From positions 744,001-808,000 of the forward strand of contig NZ_JANHDH010000002.1 of NCBI RefSeq assembly GCF_026616195.1: 64,000 nt of DNA. The letters run 5' to 3'. Under the pieces are notes generated by a model. That model made no database searches, had not been told where the DNA came from, and saw nothing but the letters and a program-made list of their open reading frames with translations. Every line of letters starts with the position of its first letter. The stretch's first letter is position 1. Of the stretch, positions 1 through 8,428 are shown piece after piece. The DNA comes from Haloarchaeobius amylolyticus. GTDB lineage: Archaea; Halobacteriota; Halobacteria; Halobacteriales; Natrialbaceae. The position numbers and the translations under genes are program-made.

Positions 1-245
1 ACCTCGTCCGCGAAGAAGGCGTCGGGCGTCTGGAGCAGGATGCCGGCCCCGTCGCCGGTGTTCGGTTCGGCGCCGGTCGTCCCGCGGTGTTCGAGGTTCT
101 GCAGGAGCTGGAGTCCGTCCGCGACCACGTCGTGGTCGGTCGCGCCGTCGAGGTTCATGACGACCCCGACGCCGCAGTTCGAGCGTTCGTCGGTGGGGTC
201 GGCCAGTCCCTGCGAGGCAGGGGCTGCCCGGTGTGGCTGAGTCAT
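1..245 (-). CDS. gltB: Glutamate synthase large subunit, N-terminal part (cut by window edge)
   Basis: The first 81 codons of a minus-strand gene that continues past the left edge. The protein begins MTQPHRAAP and soon shows NCGVGVVMNLDG, NLEHRGTTGAE and GDGAGILLQ. These are hallmarks of the class II glutamine amidotransferase domain of glutamate synthase, which releases ammonia from glutamine to convert 2-oxoglutarate to glutamate. Cys24 fits the N-terminal nucleophile, exposed in the family by removing a short propeptide. An in-frame ATG two codons upstream (251) is possible, but a TATA-like box centred near 270 places leaderless initiation at about 245. The synthase domain lies outside the window. 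Confidence 0.88.
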   Translation of the reverse strand, partial: MTQPHRAAPASQGLADPTDERSNCGVGVVMNLDGATDHDVVADGLQLLQNLEHRGTTGAEPNTGDGAGILLQTPDAFFADE

Positions 246-265
246 GTGCATTGCTGCCACGCACT

Positions 266-274
266 CGTATAAGA
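266..274 (-). promoter_or_regulatory. TATA-like box of gltB
   Basis: On the minus strand this reads CTTATACGA, centred about 25 nt upstream of the ATG at 245. That spacing is normal for a haloarchaeal leaderless transcript. The remaining DNA up to the next gene (about 275-364) is AT-rich for this genome and shows nothing else I recognise. Confidence 0.5.
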
Positions 275-364
275 GGCTACTCCTCAATGACTAAGGGTAT
301 TAATAACACATACTAGTGGATTTAAGGAGTATAGTTGAGCGATTTGTAGAACCGAGGGAATCCG

Positions 365-1552
365 TCAGCACTGGACCGTGACACCGGCGAACTCGAATCG
401 GGCACCGCCCGCCGCGCCGGTCGTCACGGCCGCCGTCCACCCGTGGGCGTCGGCGATGCGCTCGACGATGGCCAGCCCGAAGCCGGTCCCACGGGGGGCG
501 GTCGTGTAGCCTGTCTCGAACACCGTCTCCTGTTCGCCCTCGGGGATGCCCGGCCCGTCGTCGGCGACGTAGAAGCCGTCTCTGGCGTCTCCCTCTTGGG
601 CGTCTTCGTCGGCTCCGTCGTCGCCGGCGGCGAGGGCCCCGACGGTCACCGTGGTCGAGCCGTCGGCGTGGGTCGCGGCGTTCGCGAAGAGGTTCTCCAG
701 CAGTCGTTCCAGCCGGCTTTCGTCCGCCACCACCGTCAGGTCGCCCTGTACCACGAGCGAGAGGTCACCCGTGTCCGCCGTCTCCCAGGCGTCGCGGGCC
801 ACCTCGGCGAGCCCGACCCGTGACTGCTCGTCGACCGTCCGGCCGTCGCGGGCGAGCGCGAGCAACTCGTCGATGAGGCGCTCCATGCGGTCGAGGCCGT
901 TCCGGGCGTCCCCGACGTACTGGGTGTCCCCGGTGTCCTCGACGAGGTCGAGGAACCCCCGGACCGCACCGAGCGGGTTCTTCAGGTCGTGGGCGACCAC
1001 CGAGGCGAACTCGTCGAGGCGTTCCCGCTCCGTGGCGAGTTGCCGGCGCTTCTCGGCCCGGTCGAGGACGGCCGTCGTGTTCCCCGCCAGGATCTCGGCG
1101 AGGGCGACCTCGCGCTCGGTGAACGCGCCGTCTGTCTTCCCGACGCTCAGGAGGCCGTGCTCGCCGAGTGGGACGTACATCGTCTGGACGAACGAATCGC
1201 GGTCGAAGCGGTCGTCCTCCGGCACGTCCTCGACGACGGTCTCGCCGCGCCTGAAGGCCCGGCCGTGGGGCGAGTCCGCCACGTCGTACGGGGGCCGGCT
1301 CTCGATGTCGCCGACGCGCCCGCCCAGCGCGACGTGGTGCAGGGTCTCCGTCTCGGCGTCGTAGGCCCGGACGCCCGACCCGGGGAACCCGAGCACGTCG
1401 CTGGCCGCCTCCCCGGCGACCGTCAGGATGTCCTCGTGGTCGTCGGCACGCAGCAGCCGCCTCGTCGCCGCGTGGAGTTCGCCGAGTGATTCGTCTTCGG
1501 TATCGAGCGCTGCGTCCCGCCCCGCCGTCGCCGGTTCGTTGCTATCACTCAT
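365..1552 (-). CDS. GAF-domain sensor histidine kinase
   Basis: A cytoplasmic sensor kinase of 395 residues with no membrane segment. Residues about 25-165 look like a GAF sensor domain. A HisKA domain follows with the phosphoacceptor His188 in VVAHDLKNPLG. The HATPase domain has an N-box (ENLFANAATHA), DDGPGIPEG and GTGFGLAIVERI. The start at MSDSNEP is preferred because the upstream in-frame extension is arginine-rich and unlike haloarchaeal coding sequence. No response regulator is adjacent, so the partner and signal are unknown. A stretch of Asp/Glu/Gly between the N-box and G1 box looks like a surface loop. Confidence 0.85.
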   Translation of the reverse strand: MSDSNEPATAGRDAALDTEDESLGELHAATRRLLRADDHEDILTVAGEAASDVLGFPGSGVRAYDAETETLHHVALGGRVGDIESRPPYDVADSPHGRAFRRGETVVEDVPEDDRFDRDSFVQTMYVPLGEHGLLSVGKTDGAFTEREVALAEILAGNTTAVLDRAEKRRQLATERERLDEFASVVAHDLKNPLGAVRGFLDLVEDTGDTQYVGDARNGLDRMERLIDELLALARDGRTVDEQSRVGLAEVARDAWETADTGDLSLVVQGDLTVVADESRLERLLENLFANAATHADGSTTVTVGALAAGDDGADEDAQEGDARDGFYVADDGPGIPEGEQETVFETGYTTAPRGTGFGLAIVERIADAHGWTAAVTTGAAGGARFEFAGVTVQC

Positions 1553-1659
1553 CGTTCGTGGGGCCCCGCCGCGGACCCGGTCGGTGGCAACTGCAGCGTA
1601 CTGGTACTTTGCTCTTGGCACCCGGCAGTCGCGTTACAGAAGAGAAGAGACAGGCCGCG

Positions 1660-3114
1660 TCAGTAGGACTTCGCGAAGTAGGCGATCTCGGTGGCCTCGT
1701 CACCGCACATCGTACACTCGTCGGCGTCGGGTTCAGCCTCCTCGTTCATCGGGAGCATGACGATCTCGGCGTGGACCTTCTCCTTGACGACCTCCTCGCA
1801 GGCCTCGTCGCCGCACCACGGCGTCTTCACGTAGCCGCCGTGCTGGCCGATGGTGCCGAGTATCTCGTTGACCTCGTCGACCTCGCGGACGTTCTCCTCG
1901 AGGTTCTCCTCGGCCGCCTCGTAGAGCTTGTCGTACACGGCGTCGAGGTGTTCGTTGGTGGCCTCGACGATGTCGGCGCGGTCCTCGACGACCTCCTCGC
2001 CGTCGGGGCGGTGGACCACGGTGACCTCCTCGTCCTCGACCTCGTAGCCGCCGATCTCGAAGCGGACCGGGACGCCCTTGAGCTCCCACTCGTTGAACTT
2101 GAAGCCGGGATTGCGCTCGTCGCGGTCGTCGACGTGGACGCGGACGCCGTCCTCCTGCAGTTCGGCGGCGACCTCGTTCGCGTACTGGAGCACGTCCTCC
2201 CGGGTGTCGTCGTTGTAGATGGGGACGACGACGACCTGCTCGGGCGCGAGTGCCGGAGGCAGGACGAGCCCCTGGTCGTCCGAGTGCGTCATGATGAGCG
2301 CGCCGAGGGCACGCCACGAGAGCCCCCACGAGGTCGTCCACGCGGTCTGCTCCTCCTCGTCCTCGTCGGTGAACGTCACGTCGTACGCCTCCGCGAACGA
2401 CTGGCCGAGGTGGTGGGAGGTGCCACCCTGCACCGACTTCCCGTCGGGCATCAGCGCCTCGACGGTCGTCGTCTTGTTCGCGCCGGGGAACTTGTCGTGG
2501 TCGGGCTTGCGGCCGCGCATCACCGGGATGGCGAGCACGTCCTCGTAGAGCTGCTCGTACTGGCCCAGACGCATCATGACCTCGTCCATGGCGTCGTCCT
2601 CGGTGGCGTGGGCGGTGTGACCCTCCTGCCAGAGGAACTCCTTCGTGCGGAAGAACGGCTTGGTCTCGGTCGCCTCCCAGCGGATGACGCTACACCACTG
2701 GTTGAGCTGCAGCGGGAGGTCGCGGTAGCTGCGGACCCACTGGCTCATGAAGGGGGTGATGATGGACTCGCTGGTCGGGCGGACCGCCAGACGCTCCTCC
2801 AGTTCGTCGTGGCCGCCGTGGGTGACCCACGCGACCTCGGGGTCGAACCCCTCGACGATGTCCTTCTCCTGTTCGAGGTAGCTCTCGGGGATGAGGACCG
2901 GGAAGTAGCTGTTCTGGACGCCCGTCTCCTTGAACCAGCCGTCGAGGTGGTCCTGGAGGCGCTCCCAGAGTTCGTAGCCGCGGGGGCGGGTGACGATGAA
3001 CCCGCCCATCGGCGCGTAGTCCGCGAGCTTCGCCTTCTGGACGAGCTCGGCGTACCACTCGCCTGTCTGATGCTCCTTGCTCTTGGTCATCCCGAGTTCC
3101 TGCTCTCCACTCAT
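1660..3114 (-). CDS. proS: Prolyl-tRNA synthetase, archaeal/eukaryal type
   Basis: Charges tRNA-Pro with proline in the cytoplasm. The 484 residues fit the short archaeal/eukaryal class. Class II motifs are visible: RPTSESIITPF, the motif 2 region WCSVIRWEATETKPFFRTKEFLWQ (written here only as a landmark, split as WCSVIRWEATET and KPFFRTKEFLWQ), and GLSWRALGALIMTHSDDQGL near motif 3. An anticodon-binding domain follows (VVVVPIYNDD, VHVDDRDERNPGFKFNEWE). The C-terminal zinc module has WCGDEACEE and CTMCGDEA cysteine pairs and the protein ends in the conserved Tyr. A TATA-like box lies 27 nt before the ATG. Genes on both sides appear to be separate units. Confidence 0.96.
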   Translation of the reverse strand: MSGEQELGMTKSKEHQTGEWYAELVQKAKLADYAPMGGFIVTRPRGYELWERLQDHLDGWFKETGVQNSYFPVLIPESYLEQEKDIVEGFDPEVAWVTHGGHDELEERLAVRPTSESIITPFMSQWVRSYRDLPLQLNQWCSVIRWEATETKPFFRTKEFLWQEGHTAHATEDDAMDEVMMRLGQYEQLYEDVLAIPVMRGRKPDHDKFPGANKTTTVEALMPDGKSVQGGTSHHLGQSFAEAYDVTFTDEDEEEQTAWTTSWGLSWRALGALIMTHSDDQGLVLPPALAPEQVVVVPIYNDDTREDVLQYANEVAAELQEDGVRVHVDDRDERNPGFKFNEWELKGVPVRFEIGGYEVEDEEVTVVHRPDGEEVVEDRADIVEATNEHLDAVYDKLYEAAEENLEENVREVDEVNEILGTIGQHGGYVKTPWCGDEACEEVVKEKVHAEIVMLPMNEEAEPDADECTMCGDEATEIAYFAKSY

Positions 3115-3136
3115 TGTATGAGCAAACTCCCGTCTC

Positions 3137-3145
3137 TATCTTAAA
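3137..3145 (-). promoter_or_regulatory. TATA-like box of proS
   Basis: The minus strand reads TTTAAGATA centred about 27 nt from the proS ATG, so the mRNA is probably leaderless. No ribosome binding site is needed or seen. Confidence 0.55.
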
Positions 3146-3290
3146 CCCCTTGAAGGTGTGCCAGCCAGCCACGCCCCGGCCACACGCCCGGTAACGGCCG
3201 ACTCACGTCGTTACTCACGGCATACTTATCGTCCTGCCAGACCTCTCTACAGGACATGATATCGGGGGAACCGGTGCAGGGGGCGGGACA

Positions 3291-3983
3291 GTGACGAAGA
3301 TGCTCAAGGGGGAGTGGCGCGTGCTCGGCTTCCGGGCGGAGGAGGAGAAACTCCTCTTGCACCCGCTGTTCGAGGTCGAGGACCCGGGCAAGTACTGGGT
3401 CGGTGCGGCCATGCCGGTCGGGACGGCGAACTACGGTGGCGACCTGCAGGAACTCGTCGACGCCCTCGAACCGGGCAACCGGGTCTACGCGGGCGTCTAC
3501 CCCGGCCGGCCGGGGCGGTTCGCCGAACTCGAACTGCTCGCCGACCAGCGCCTGCTCATCGGCTTCGAGTCCGAGACGGTGCCGACGTTCGTCCACGAGA
3601 TCTGGCTCGAGGCGCTCTCGACCCACGACGGAGCCGGCCCGGTCGCCGTGAGCCGGCGGCTGGACGTGCCCGGGACCGTCGCGGAGCTGTACGTCGCCTC
3701 GGCGACCGACCAGCGCCCCAACGACCTCTGGTGGGTGTTCGTCGGCGGTGGCGGCGACGACGCGTTCTTCGAGTCGTTCGAGCACGCCGAGGGCACGCCG
3801 GCCGAGTTCGTCGCGGCGAACCCCGAGTCGACCCCGTACTTCTGGGTCGTCAAGTTCGGGGACCGCGACACCGCGGTCGCGAAGAACCTCGCGAACCAGA
3901 CCGGCATCGTCCGCGACCCGGAGGCGGCGCTCGAGGAACTGCTCGAGAAGCACGGGATGAGCGGCAGCGTCGTGCCGAAGTAG
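3291..3983 (+). CDS. Conserved haloarchaeal protein of unknown function
   Basis: A soluble acidic protein of 230 residues. It contains no catalytic motif, membrane segment or signal that I recognise. The fold looks alpha/beta with long beta stretches (RVLGFRAEEEKLLLHPLF, WWVFVGGGGDDAFFESFE, YFWVVKFGDRDTAV) and a helical C-terminus (DPEAALEELLEKHG). The start can be GTG at 3291 or ATG at 3300, both in frame (MTKMLKGEW). The codon and amino-acid pattern is typical of a real haloarchaeal gene. It lies divergent from proS and convergent with the Nudix gene that follows, 7 nt away. I know of haloarchaea-only families of this type but do not assign a function. Confidence 0.75.
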   Translation: MTKMLKGEWRVLGFRAEEEKLLLHPLFEVEDPGKYWVGAAMPVGTANYGGDLQELVDALEPGNRVYAGVYPGRPGRFAELELLADQRLLIGFESETVPTFVHEIWLEALSTHDGAGPVAVSRRLDVPGTVAELYVASATDQRPNDLWWVFVGGGGDDAFFESFEHAEGTPAEFVAANPESTPYFWVVKFGDRDTAVAKNLANQTGIVRDPEAALEELLEKHGMSGSVVPK

Positions 3984-3990
3984 GGAACGC

Positions 3991-4509
3991 CTACTCCCAC
4001 ACCGGGGTTTCGGAGGGTGCCGGGAGCGACTCGCCGACCGTGAGTTCGTACGCCAGCAACTCGTCGCCGTCGTCGTCGAAGTCGAACCGGCCGTGGACCG
4101 ACTCCTCGTCGAGCAGGTGCGGGAGCCAGTAGCGGTCGTCCTCCCACATCTGGTCGTAGGGGACGCTGTCCTGTCGGAACCATTCCGGGTCGGCCTCCGG
4201 CGTCTCGGTCGGCGTGCCGGCGTACGATTCCGTCCGGTAGCAGTGACACCGGAACAGGGGGTCCTCGCCGAAGTAGAACGTGATGTCGCCGAGGCGGCTG
4301 AGGTCCGACACCTCGAGGTGGACCTCCTCGCGGACCTCGCGGACCACGGCCTCTCGCGGCGTCTCGCCCGGTTCGACCTTGCCGCCGGGGCCGTTGTACA
4401 GCCCGGCACCGATGCCGCGTTTCTTCTCGATGAGCAACACCTCGTCGTCCTCGCAGACGAAACAGAGCGTCGCCTGGTCGATGCCTCCGTCGGCTCCCGC
4501 GTCGTCCAT
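3991..4509 (-). CDS. Nudix hydrolase, MTH1/8-oxo-dGTP diphosphatase-like
   Basis: A 172-residue Nudix protein. The Nudix box is clear: GGKVEPGETPREAVVREV followed by REEVHLEV, with the REVREE metal-binding core. The preceding KKRGIGAGLYNGP closely matches the segment before the box in MTH1-type enzymes, which hydrolyse oxidised purine nucleoside triphosphates. Sanitation of the nucleotide pool is therefore the best guess, though Nudix substrates are hard to predict. The conserved Gly after EE is His here (EEVHL). The start at MDDAGADG is chosen because the upstream in-frame extension lacks the acidic composition. It is convergent with the preceding unknown gene. Confidence 0.82.
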   Translation of the reverse strand: MDDAGADGGIDQATLCFVCEDDEVLLIEKKRGIGAGLYNGPGGKVEPGETPREAVVREVREEVHLEVSDLSRLGDITFYFGEDPLFRCHCYRTESYAGTPTETPEADPEWFRQDSVPYDQMWEDDRYWLPHLLDEESVHGRFDFDDDGDELLAYELTVGESLPAPSETPVWE

Positions 4510-4640
4510 ACCCGGGGTCGGGACCGCCGCCGGATTAGTTCTGCCGACGTCGGTCGACCAGCCAGACCACACCCGCCGTCGGCACCGCGACCAGCGACGG
4601 CCACCGGCTCGAACAACCGTTTGCGGTTCCCGTCAGCCGA

Positions 4641-5099
4641 CTAGCTGGTTCCCGCGTCGAGTCCCTCGACCAGTTCCTCGCGCAGGATGGTCCGGTGACA
4701 GCGCTTCTTCTCGGTGTTCTCGAAGCAGACGAGGACGAGGTCTTCGCCGTCTCGGAGGCGGTCGCGGAGGCCCTCGACCGCATCCCGGGCCGCGGCCGAT
4801 TCGCGGAGGTGCTCCCGGTAGCGGCCCGCGAAGTCCACCGCGTCCCACGCCGCGTTGTGCGCCTCCTCGTCGCAGATGCCCCGCATCTGCAGGGCCTCCT
4901 GTTCGTCCTTCACCTCGTCCAGCAGGTCGGCCGGGGGGCCGAGCGCTGGCAGGTTCTCGTCTACCGCGCCGCCGAACCAGCGCGTCGGCCGCCGGACCAC
5001 GCCGACCAGCGTCTCGTCGGGCTCCGGTTCGAACAGGTCGTGCTGGAGCGCGGCGAGGTAGGTGTCCCGGACGTGGCCGGGGTCGGCCGTGTCGGTCAC
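4641..5099 (-). CDS. DUF488-like protein
   Basis: A 152-residue protein whose C-terminal part contains LVLVCFENTEKKRCHRTIL, resembling the 'LLCxE...CHR' signature of DUF488 proteins (function unknown). It begins with GTG, and its GTGA overlaps the TGA stop of the upstream gene by 4 nt, so the two are translationally coupled and should work together. No membrane segment or signal. Cys and His of the CHR motif are present. I cannot say what it binds or modifies. Confidence 0.7.
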   Translation of the reverse strand: MTDTADPGHVRDTYLAALQHDLFEPEPDETLVGVVRRPTRWFGGAVDENLPALGPPADLLDEVKDEQEALQMRGICDEEAHNAAWDAVDFAGRYREHLRESAAARDAVEGLRDRLRDGEDLVLVCFENTEKKRCHRTILREELVEGLDAGTS

Positions 5100-5599
5100 G
5101 GTTCGTCCTCACCTCGCGGTGGCACCGAGAAGGGGCTCTCGCGTTCGGTCCATTCCCAGCCGGGGATGACCTCCTGGAAGCCCGCGGCGAGGGCCGCGTC
5201 GAGGTCGTCCGCGCCGGCGGCGTCCCCGTCGTCGCCGTGGGTCATGATGTCCGCGTAGTGGAACGTCGCCTCGCCGAGCAGCCGGAGTGGCTGCGTGCCC
5301 GCGATGGTGGCCGCGAGCTCGCGCCCGAGCACCTCGTCGACGACGAAGCCCGGGTAGTCGCCCTCCACGTCGAGGTCGCGCAGGATGGCGACCATGGCCG
5401 CGACGTTCACCGCCCGGTCGCCGTCGGCGAACAGCTCGTCCACCGCGGCGACGTACTGTGCCTCCGAGATGGGGTCGACCGGGACCGCGAACTGGTCGGC
5501 CAGTCGCTCGCGGATGTCGTTGACCAGCGGGACGACCACGTCGGCCCGGTCTCTGACCCAGTCTCGCTCCTGTACGACGCGCGCCGGTGTCACCTGCAT
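5096..5599 (-). CDS. Haloarchaeal protein of unknown function coupled to DUF488-like gene
   Basis: A helical, acidic protein of 167 residues starting MQVTPARVVQERDWVRDRAD. I do not recognise a family. It contains a probable helical bundle (VNDIRERLADQF, AAVDELFADGDRAVNVAAM) and ends in an Asp/Glu-rich tail. It is the first gene of a two-gene unit, since its stop codon overlaps the GTG of the DUF488-like gene. A TATA-like box (5641-5650 read on the minus strand) lies about 45 nt upstream of the ATG. The 100-residue in-frame extension upstream is discarded: it is rich in Arg, Cys and Trp and covers non-coding DNA. Confidence 0.7.
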   Translation of the reverse strand: MQVTPARVVQERDWVRDRADVVVPLVNDIRERLADQFAVPVDPISEAQYVAAVDELFADGDRAVNVAAMVAILRDLDVEGDYPGFVVDEVLGRELAATIAGTQPLRLLGEATFHYADIMTHGDDGDAAGADDLDAALAAGFQEVIPGWEWTERESPFSVPPRGEDEP

Positions 5600-5934
5600 A
5601 CGCGGGTGTTCGGGAGTGACACCCCTGAGTATTGCGAAGGCTTTTATAACTCGAATGGCATACCGTCGAGTAAGCGGGTTCTCCCTGGGTCCTCCCGCAC
5701 AGACGACTGTCTGGGACGGGCTCCAACCGCAGGTACCACGAACATGTACCCGGCCGATACTCCAGACTTCCAGCGTTTCCACCGTGACAGCCACCACGGC
5801 ACACAGCCACGCGACTGTCCGGTGTCGAACGCCAGGCCGGGACGGCCTGCGACCGGAATCCAAGGACCCGTCCGCAGGTGCGGTGGACGACGCCGCCCGC
5901 ATTCGGACAGCATGGCACTACCTTTTCCCGAGAT
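5600..5934. other. 335-bp intergenic region upstream of aCPSF1
   Basis: No credible gene lies here. The open frames that cross it have Cys/Trp/Arg/Ser-rich translations, unlike the acidic proteins of this genome. It holds the symmetrical TATA element at 5641-5650 and then about 260 bp of mixed-composition DNA reaching the aCPSF1 start. It may be an untranslated leader or contain a small RNA. I recognise no known RNA family in it. Confidence 0.5.
5641..5650. promoter_or_regulatory. Symmetrical TATA element between divergent genes
   Basis: CTTTTATAAC reads as a good TATA box on both strands (GTTATAAAAG on the minus). To the left it would serve the coupled DUF488 unit starting at 5599. To the right it would start a transcript near 5672, giving aCPSF1 a leader of about 260 nt. 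I see no better TATA box in the 60 nt before the aCPSF1 ATG. Confidence 0.45.
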
Positions 5935-7854
5935 ATGAGTTCCGTAGACCAACAACTCGAAGAATTACGAGCAGAGATCACGAGCGAAATTCCCAACGAC
6001 ATCTCCGTCTCCGCGGTCAAGTACGAAGGCCCGGAGCTGGTCGTCTACACGCGCGACCCGAAGAAGTTCGCCCAGCAGGGCGACCTCATCCGGAAACTCG
6101 CCTCGAAGCTTCGCAAGCGCATCACCGTCCGTCCCGACCCGGACGTCCTCTCGCCGCCGGAATCGGCGCGCGAGAAGGTCATGAACGTCATCCCCGAGGA
6201 GGCGGGCGTCACCGACCTCGACTTCCACGCCGACACCGGCGAGGTCGTCATCGAGGCCCAGAAGCCGGGGATGGTCATCGGCCGTCACGGCTCCACGCTG
6301 CGCGAGATCACCCAGCAGGTCGGCTGGACCCCCGAGGTCGTCCGCACGCCGCCCATCGAGTCCTCGACCGTCTCGAACGTCCGGAACTTCCTCAAGCAAG
6401 AGCGCGAGGAGCGCCGCGACATCTTAGAGCGCGTCGGGCGACAGATCCACCGCGAGGAGATGTCCAACGACGAGTGGGTGCGCATCACCACCCTCGGTTG
6501 CTGCCGCGAGGTCGGGCGCGCCTCTTTCATCCTCTCGACGCCCGAGACCCGCATCCTCATCGACTGCGGTGACAAGCCCGGTGCCGAGGACGAGGTGCCG
6601 TACCTCCACGTCCCCGAGGCGACCCCCCTCAACTCCATCGACGCGGTCGTCCTCACCCACGCCCACCTCGACCACTCCGCGCTGGTCCCCCTCCTCTACA
6701 AGTACGGCTACGACGGTCCCATCTACACGACCGAGCCATCCCGCGACCTGATGGGGCTGCTCACGCTCGACTACCTCGACGTGGCGGCCAAGGAGGGCCG
6801 CACCCCGCCGTACGAGTCCGAGATGGTCCGCGAGGCCATCAAGCACACCATCCCGCTGGAGTACGGCGACGTGACCGACATCGCGCCCGACGTGAAGCTC
6901 ACGTTCCACAACGCGGGCCACATCCTCGGTTCCGCCGTCTCGCACTTCCACATCGGCGACGGCCTCTACAACGTCGCCTTCTCCGGCGACATCCACTACC
7001 AGGACACCCGCCTGTTCAACGGCGCGGTGAACGACTTCCCGCGGGTCGAGACGCTCGTGATGGAGTCGACCTACGGTGGCCGCAACGACTACCAGACCGA
7101 CCAGGAGGACTCCGAGCAGAAGCTCATCGACGTCATCAACAAGACCCACGACAAGGGCGGGAAGGTCCTCATCCCGGCGTTCGCGGTCGGTCGGTCACAG
7201 GAGATCATGCTCGTGCTCGAGGAGGCGATGCGCAACGGCGACATCCCCGAGATGCCCGTCCACCTCGACGGGATGATCTGGGAGGCGACGGCCATCCACA
7301 CGACCTACCCCGAGTACCTGCGTGACGACCTCCGCGACCGCATCTTCCACGAGGACGAGAACCCCTTCCTCGCCGAGGAGTTCAACCACATCGACGGCGG
7401 TGAGGACGAGCGACAGGACGTCGCCGACGGCGGTCCCTGCATCATCCTCTCCACGTCAGGGATGGTCACCGGCGGGCCCATCATGTCCTGGCTCCGCCAC
7501 ATCGGCAGCGACGAGAAGTCCCGGCTGGTCTTCGTCGGCTACCAGGCACAGGGGACGCTCGGTCGCCGCATCCAGAACGGCTGGGACGAGATTCCGGTCA
7601 ACGGCCGCAACGGTGGCGGGCGCTCCGACACGATGAAGATGAAGATGGACGTCGAGACCGTCGACGGCTTCTCCGGTCACGCCGACCGGCAGGGCCTGAT
7701 GGACTTCGTCCGGACCATGAACCCGCGCCCGGAGAAGGTGCTCTGTGTCCACGGCGACGAGTCCTCGGTGCAGGACCTCTCGTCGGCGCTGTACCACGAG
7801 TTCAACATGCGGACGTTCGCCCCGAAGAACCTGGAGACGTTCCGGTTCAAGTAG
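5935..7854 (+). CDS. aCPSF1, KH-domain beta-CASP ribonuclease (transcription termination factor)
   Basis: A 639-residue archaeal CPSF1. The N-terminal ~145 residues contain two KH-type RNA-binding domains ([31 protein letters not shown]). A metallo-beta-lactamase domain follows, with HAHLDHS near residue 242, then a beta-CASP domain ([60 protein letters not shown]). The family cleaves nascent RNA at U-rich 3' ends and acts as the general termination factor of archaea. Length and architecture are complete. The ATG at 5935 is chosen because the [12 protein letters not shown] start is the usual family N-terminus; the 19 upstream in-frame codons do not look coding. Confidence 0.95.
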   Translation: MSSVDQQLEELRAEITSEIPNDISVSAVKYEGPELVVYTRDPKKFAQQGDLIRKLASKLRKRITVRPDPDVLSPPESAREKVMNVIPEEAGVTDLDFHADTGEVVIEAQKPGMVIGRHGSTLREITQQVGWTPEVVRTPPIESSTVSNVRNFLKQEREERRDILERVGRQIHREEMSNDEWVRITTLGCCREVGRASFILSTPETRILIDCGDKPGAEDEVPYLHVPEATPLNSIDAVVLTHAHLDHSALVPLLYKYGYDGPIYTTEPSRDLMGLLTLDYLDVAAKEGRTPPYESEMVREAIKHTIPLEYGDVTDIAPDVKLTFHNAGHILGSAVSHFHIGDGLYNVAFSGDIHYQDTRLFNGAVNDFPRVETLVMESTYGGRNDYQTDQEDSEQKLIDVINKTHDKGGKVLIPAFAVGRSQEIMLVLEEAMRNGDIPEMPVHLDGMIWEATAIHTTYPEYLRDDLRDRIFHEDENPFLAEEFNHIDGGEDERQDVADGGPCIILSTSGMVTGGPIMSWLRHIGSDEKSRLVFVGYQAQGTLGRRIQNGWDEIPVNGRNGGGRSDTMKMKMDVETVDGFSGHADRQGLMDFVRTMNPRPEKVLCVHGDESSVQDLSSALYHEFNMRTFAPKNLETFRFK

Positions 7855-7873
7855 GGCCGCGGTCCGCGCTCGC

Positions 7874-8086
7874 TCACAGGATGAGCGAGAGGACGGCGAG
7901 GATGAGGAAGATGCCGACGAGTATCTTGGCGATCTCCATCGAGATGCCGGCGACGCCGCGCATCCCGACGACGCCGGCCACGATGGCGACCACGAAGAAC
8001 ACGAGCCCGTAGTAGAGGAAGTCTCCCGAGAACAGCAGCGGGAGCAGCCCCTCGAGTACGGGCACCGTGCTGGCGGTCAGTGACAT
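7874..8086 (-). CDS. DUF1328 family small membrane protein
   Basis: A 70-residue protein with two membrane segments (FLYYGLVFFVVAIVAGVVGM and IAKILVGIFLILAVLSLIL) joined by a short Gly-rich loop (MRGVAGISMEIA). This matches DUF1328 (YtjA-like) proteins, small membrane proteins of unknown function found across prokaryotes. The ATG at 8086 (MSLTASTVPVL) starts just ahead of the first hydrophobic segment. Upstream in-frame codons would add a Cys/Arg-rich stretch and are rejected. It is convergent with aCPSF1, with 19 nt between the stop codons. Confidence 0.8.
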   Translation of the reverse strand: MSLTASTVPVLEGLLPLLFSGDFLYYGLVFFVVAIVAGVVGMRGVAGISMEIAKILVGIFLILAVLSLIL

Positions 8087-8428
8087 GCTTCGCCCTCCGT
8101 CGGGTCGCGGGCAGTGAACTGGTTGGTCATCGTCACATCGTAGCAAGGACACCCAGACGATTCAATCGGCCACCTACGCTGCATAGGGCCGACGACCCGG
8201 ACTGTCAGGGCGCCTGAACCGTCCGGGAACCACGGTGGTCTCGTCTCCGCTCTGGTCCCCGAGTTCAAGTACGGAGCCGCGGCCACGCCCGGTGTGCCCT
8301 GCTCACGGCGGCACGGTGGTCGCGGTCGTGCGACACTCCCACCGTGTCACGGTCCCGCCCCGAGAGTGTCGCCTGCTCGTCATTCTGGAGTGACAATGCT
8401 TTTCCACGAGGGGGCGGTCCGGGGGACC
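8087..8428. other. 342-bp intergenic region with a 9-bp hairpin
   Basis: Lies between divergent genes (DUF1328 left, EamA right). An inverted repeat with arms GCGACACTC (8330-8338) and GAGTGTCGC (8364-8372) forms a perfect 9-bp stem with a 25-nt loop, ending 56 nt before the EamA start. A weak TATA-like stretch (ATGCTTTT, about 8396-8403) precedes the EamA ATG. A 17-codon frame on the minus strand (8077-8130) overlaps the DUF1328 start; I do not call it. The rest shows nothing I recognise. Confidence 0.45.

Noticed and set aside
1486-3144. 552-codon open frame on the plus strand
   Set aside because: Runs antisense to proS; its Val/Leu/Asp-rich translation is a mirror of high-GC codon bias, not a protein family.
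3141-4616. 491-codon open frame on the minus strand
   Set aside because: Antisense or out of frame to the unknown gene at 3291 and the Nudix gene; Arg-rich low-complexity translation.
5644-5955. 103-codon minus-strand frame in the aCPSF1 upstream gap
   Set aside because: Rich in Trp, Cys, Arg and Gly with few acidic residues, unlike all real proteins here.
8077-8130. A 17-codon leader peptide (MTNQFTARDP...) overlapping the DUF1328 start
   Set aside because: No promoter, no ribosome site and no family support; such short frames are common by chance.
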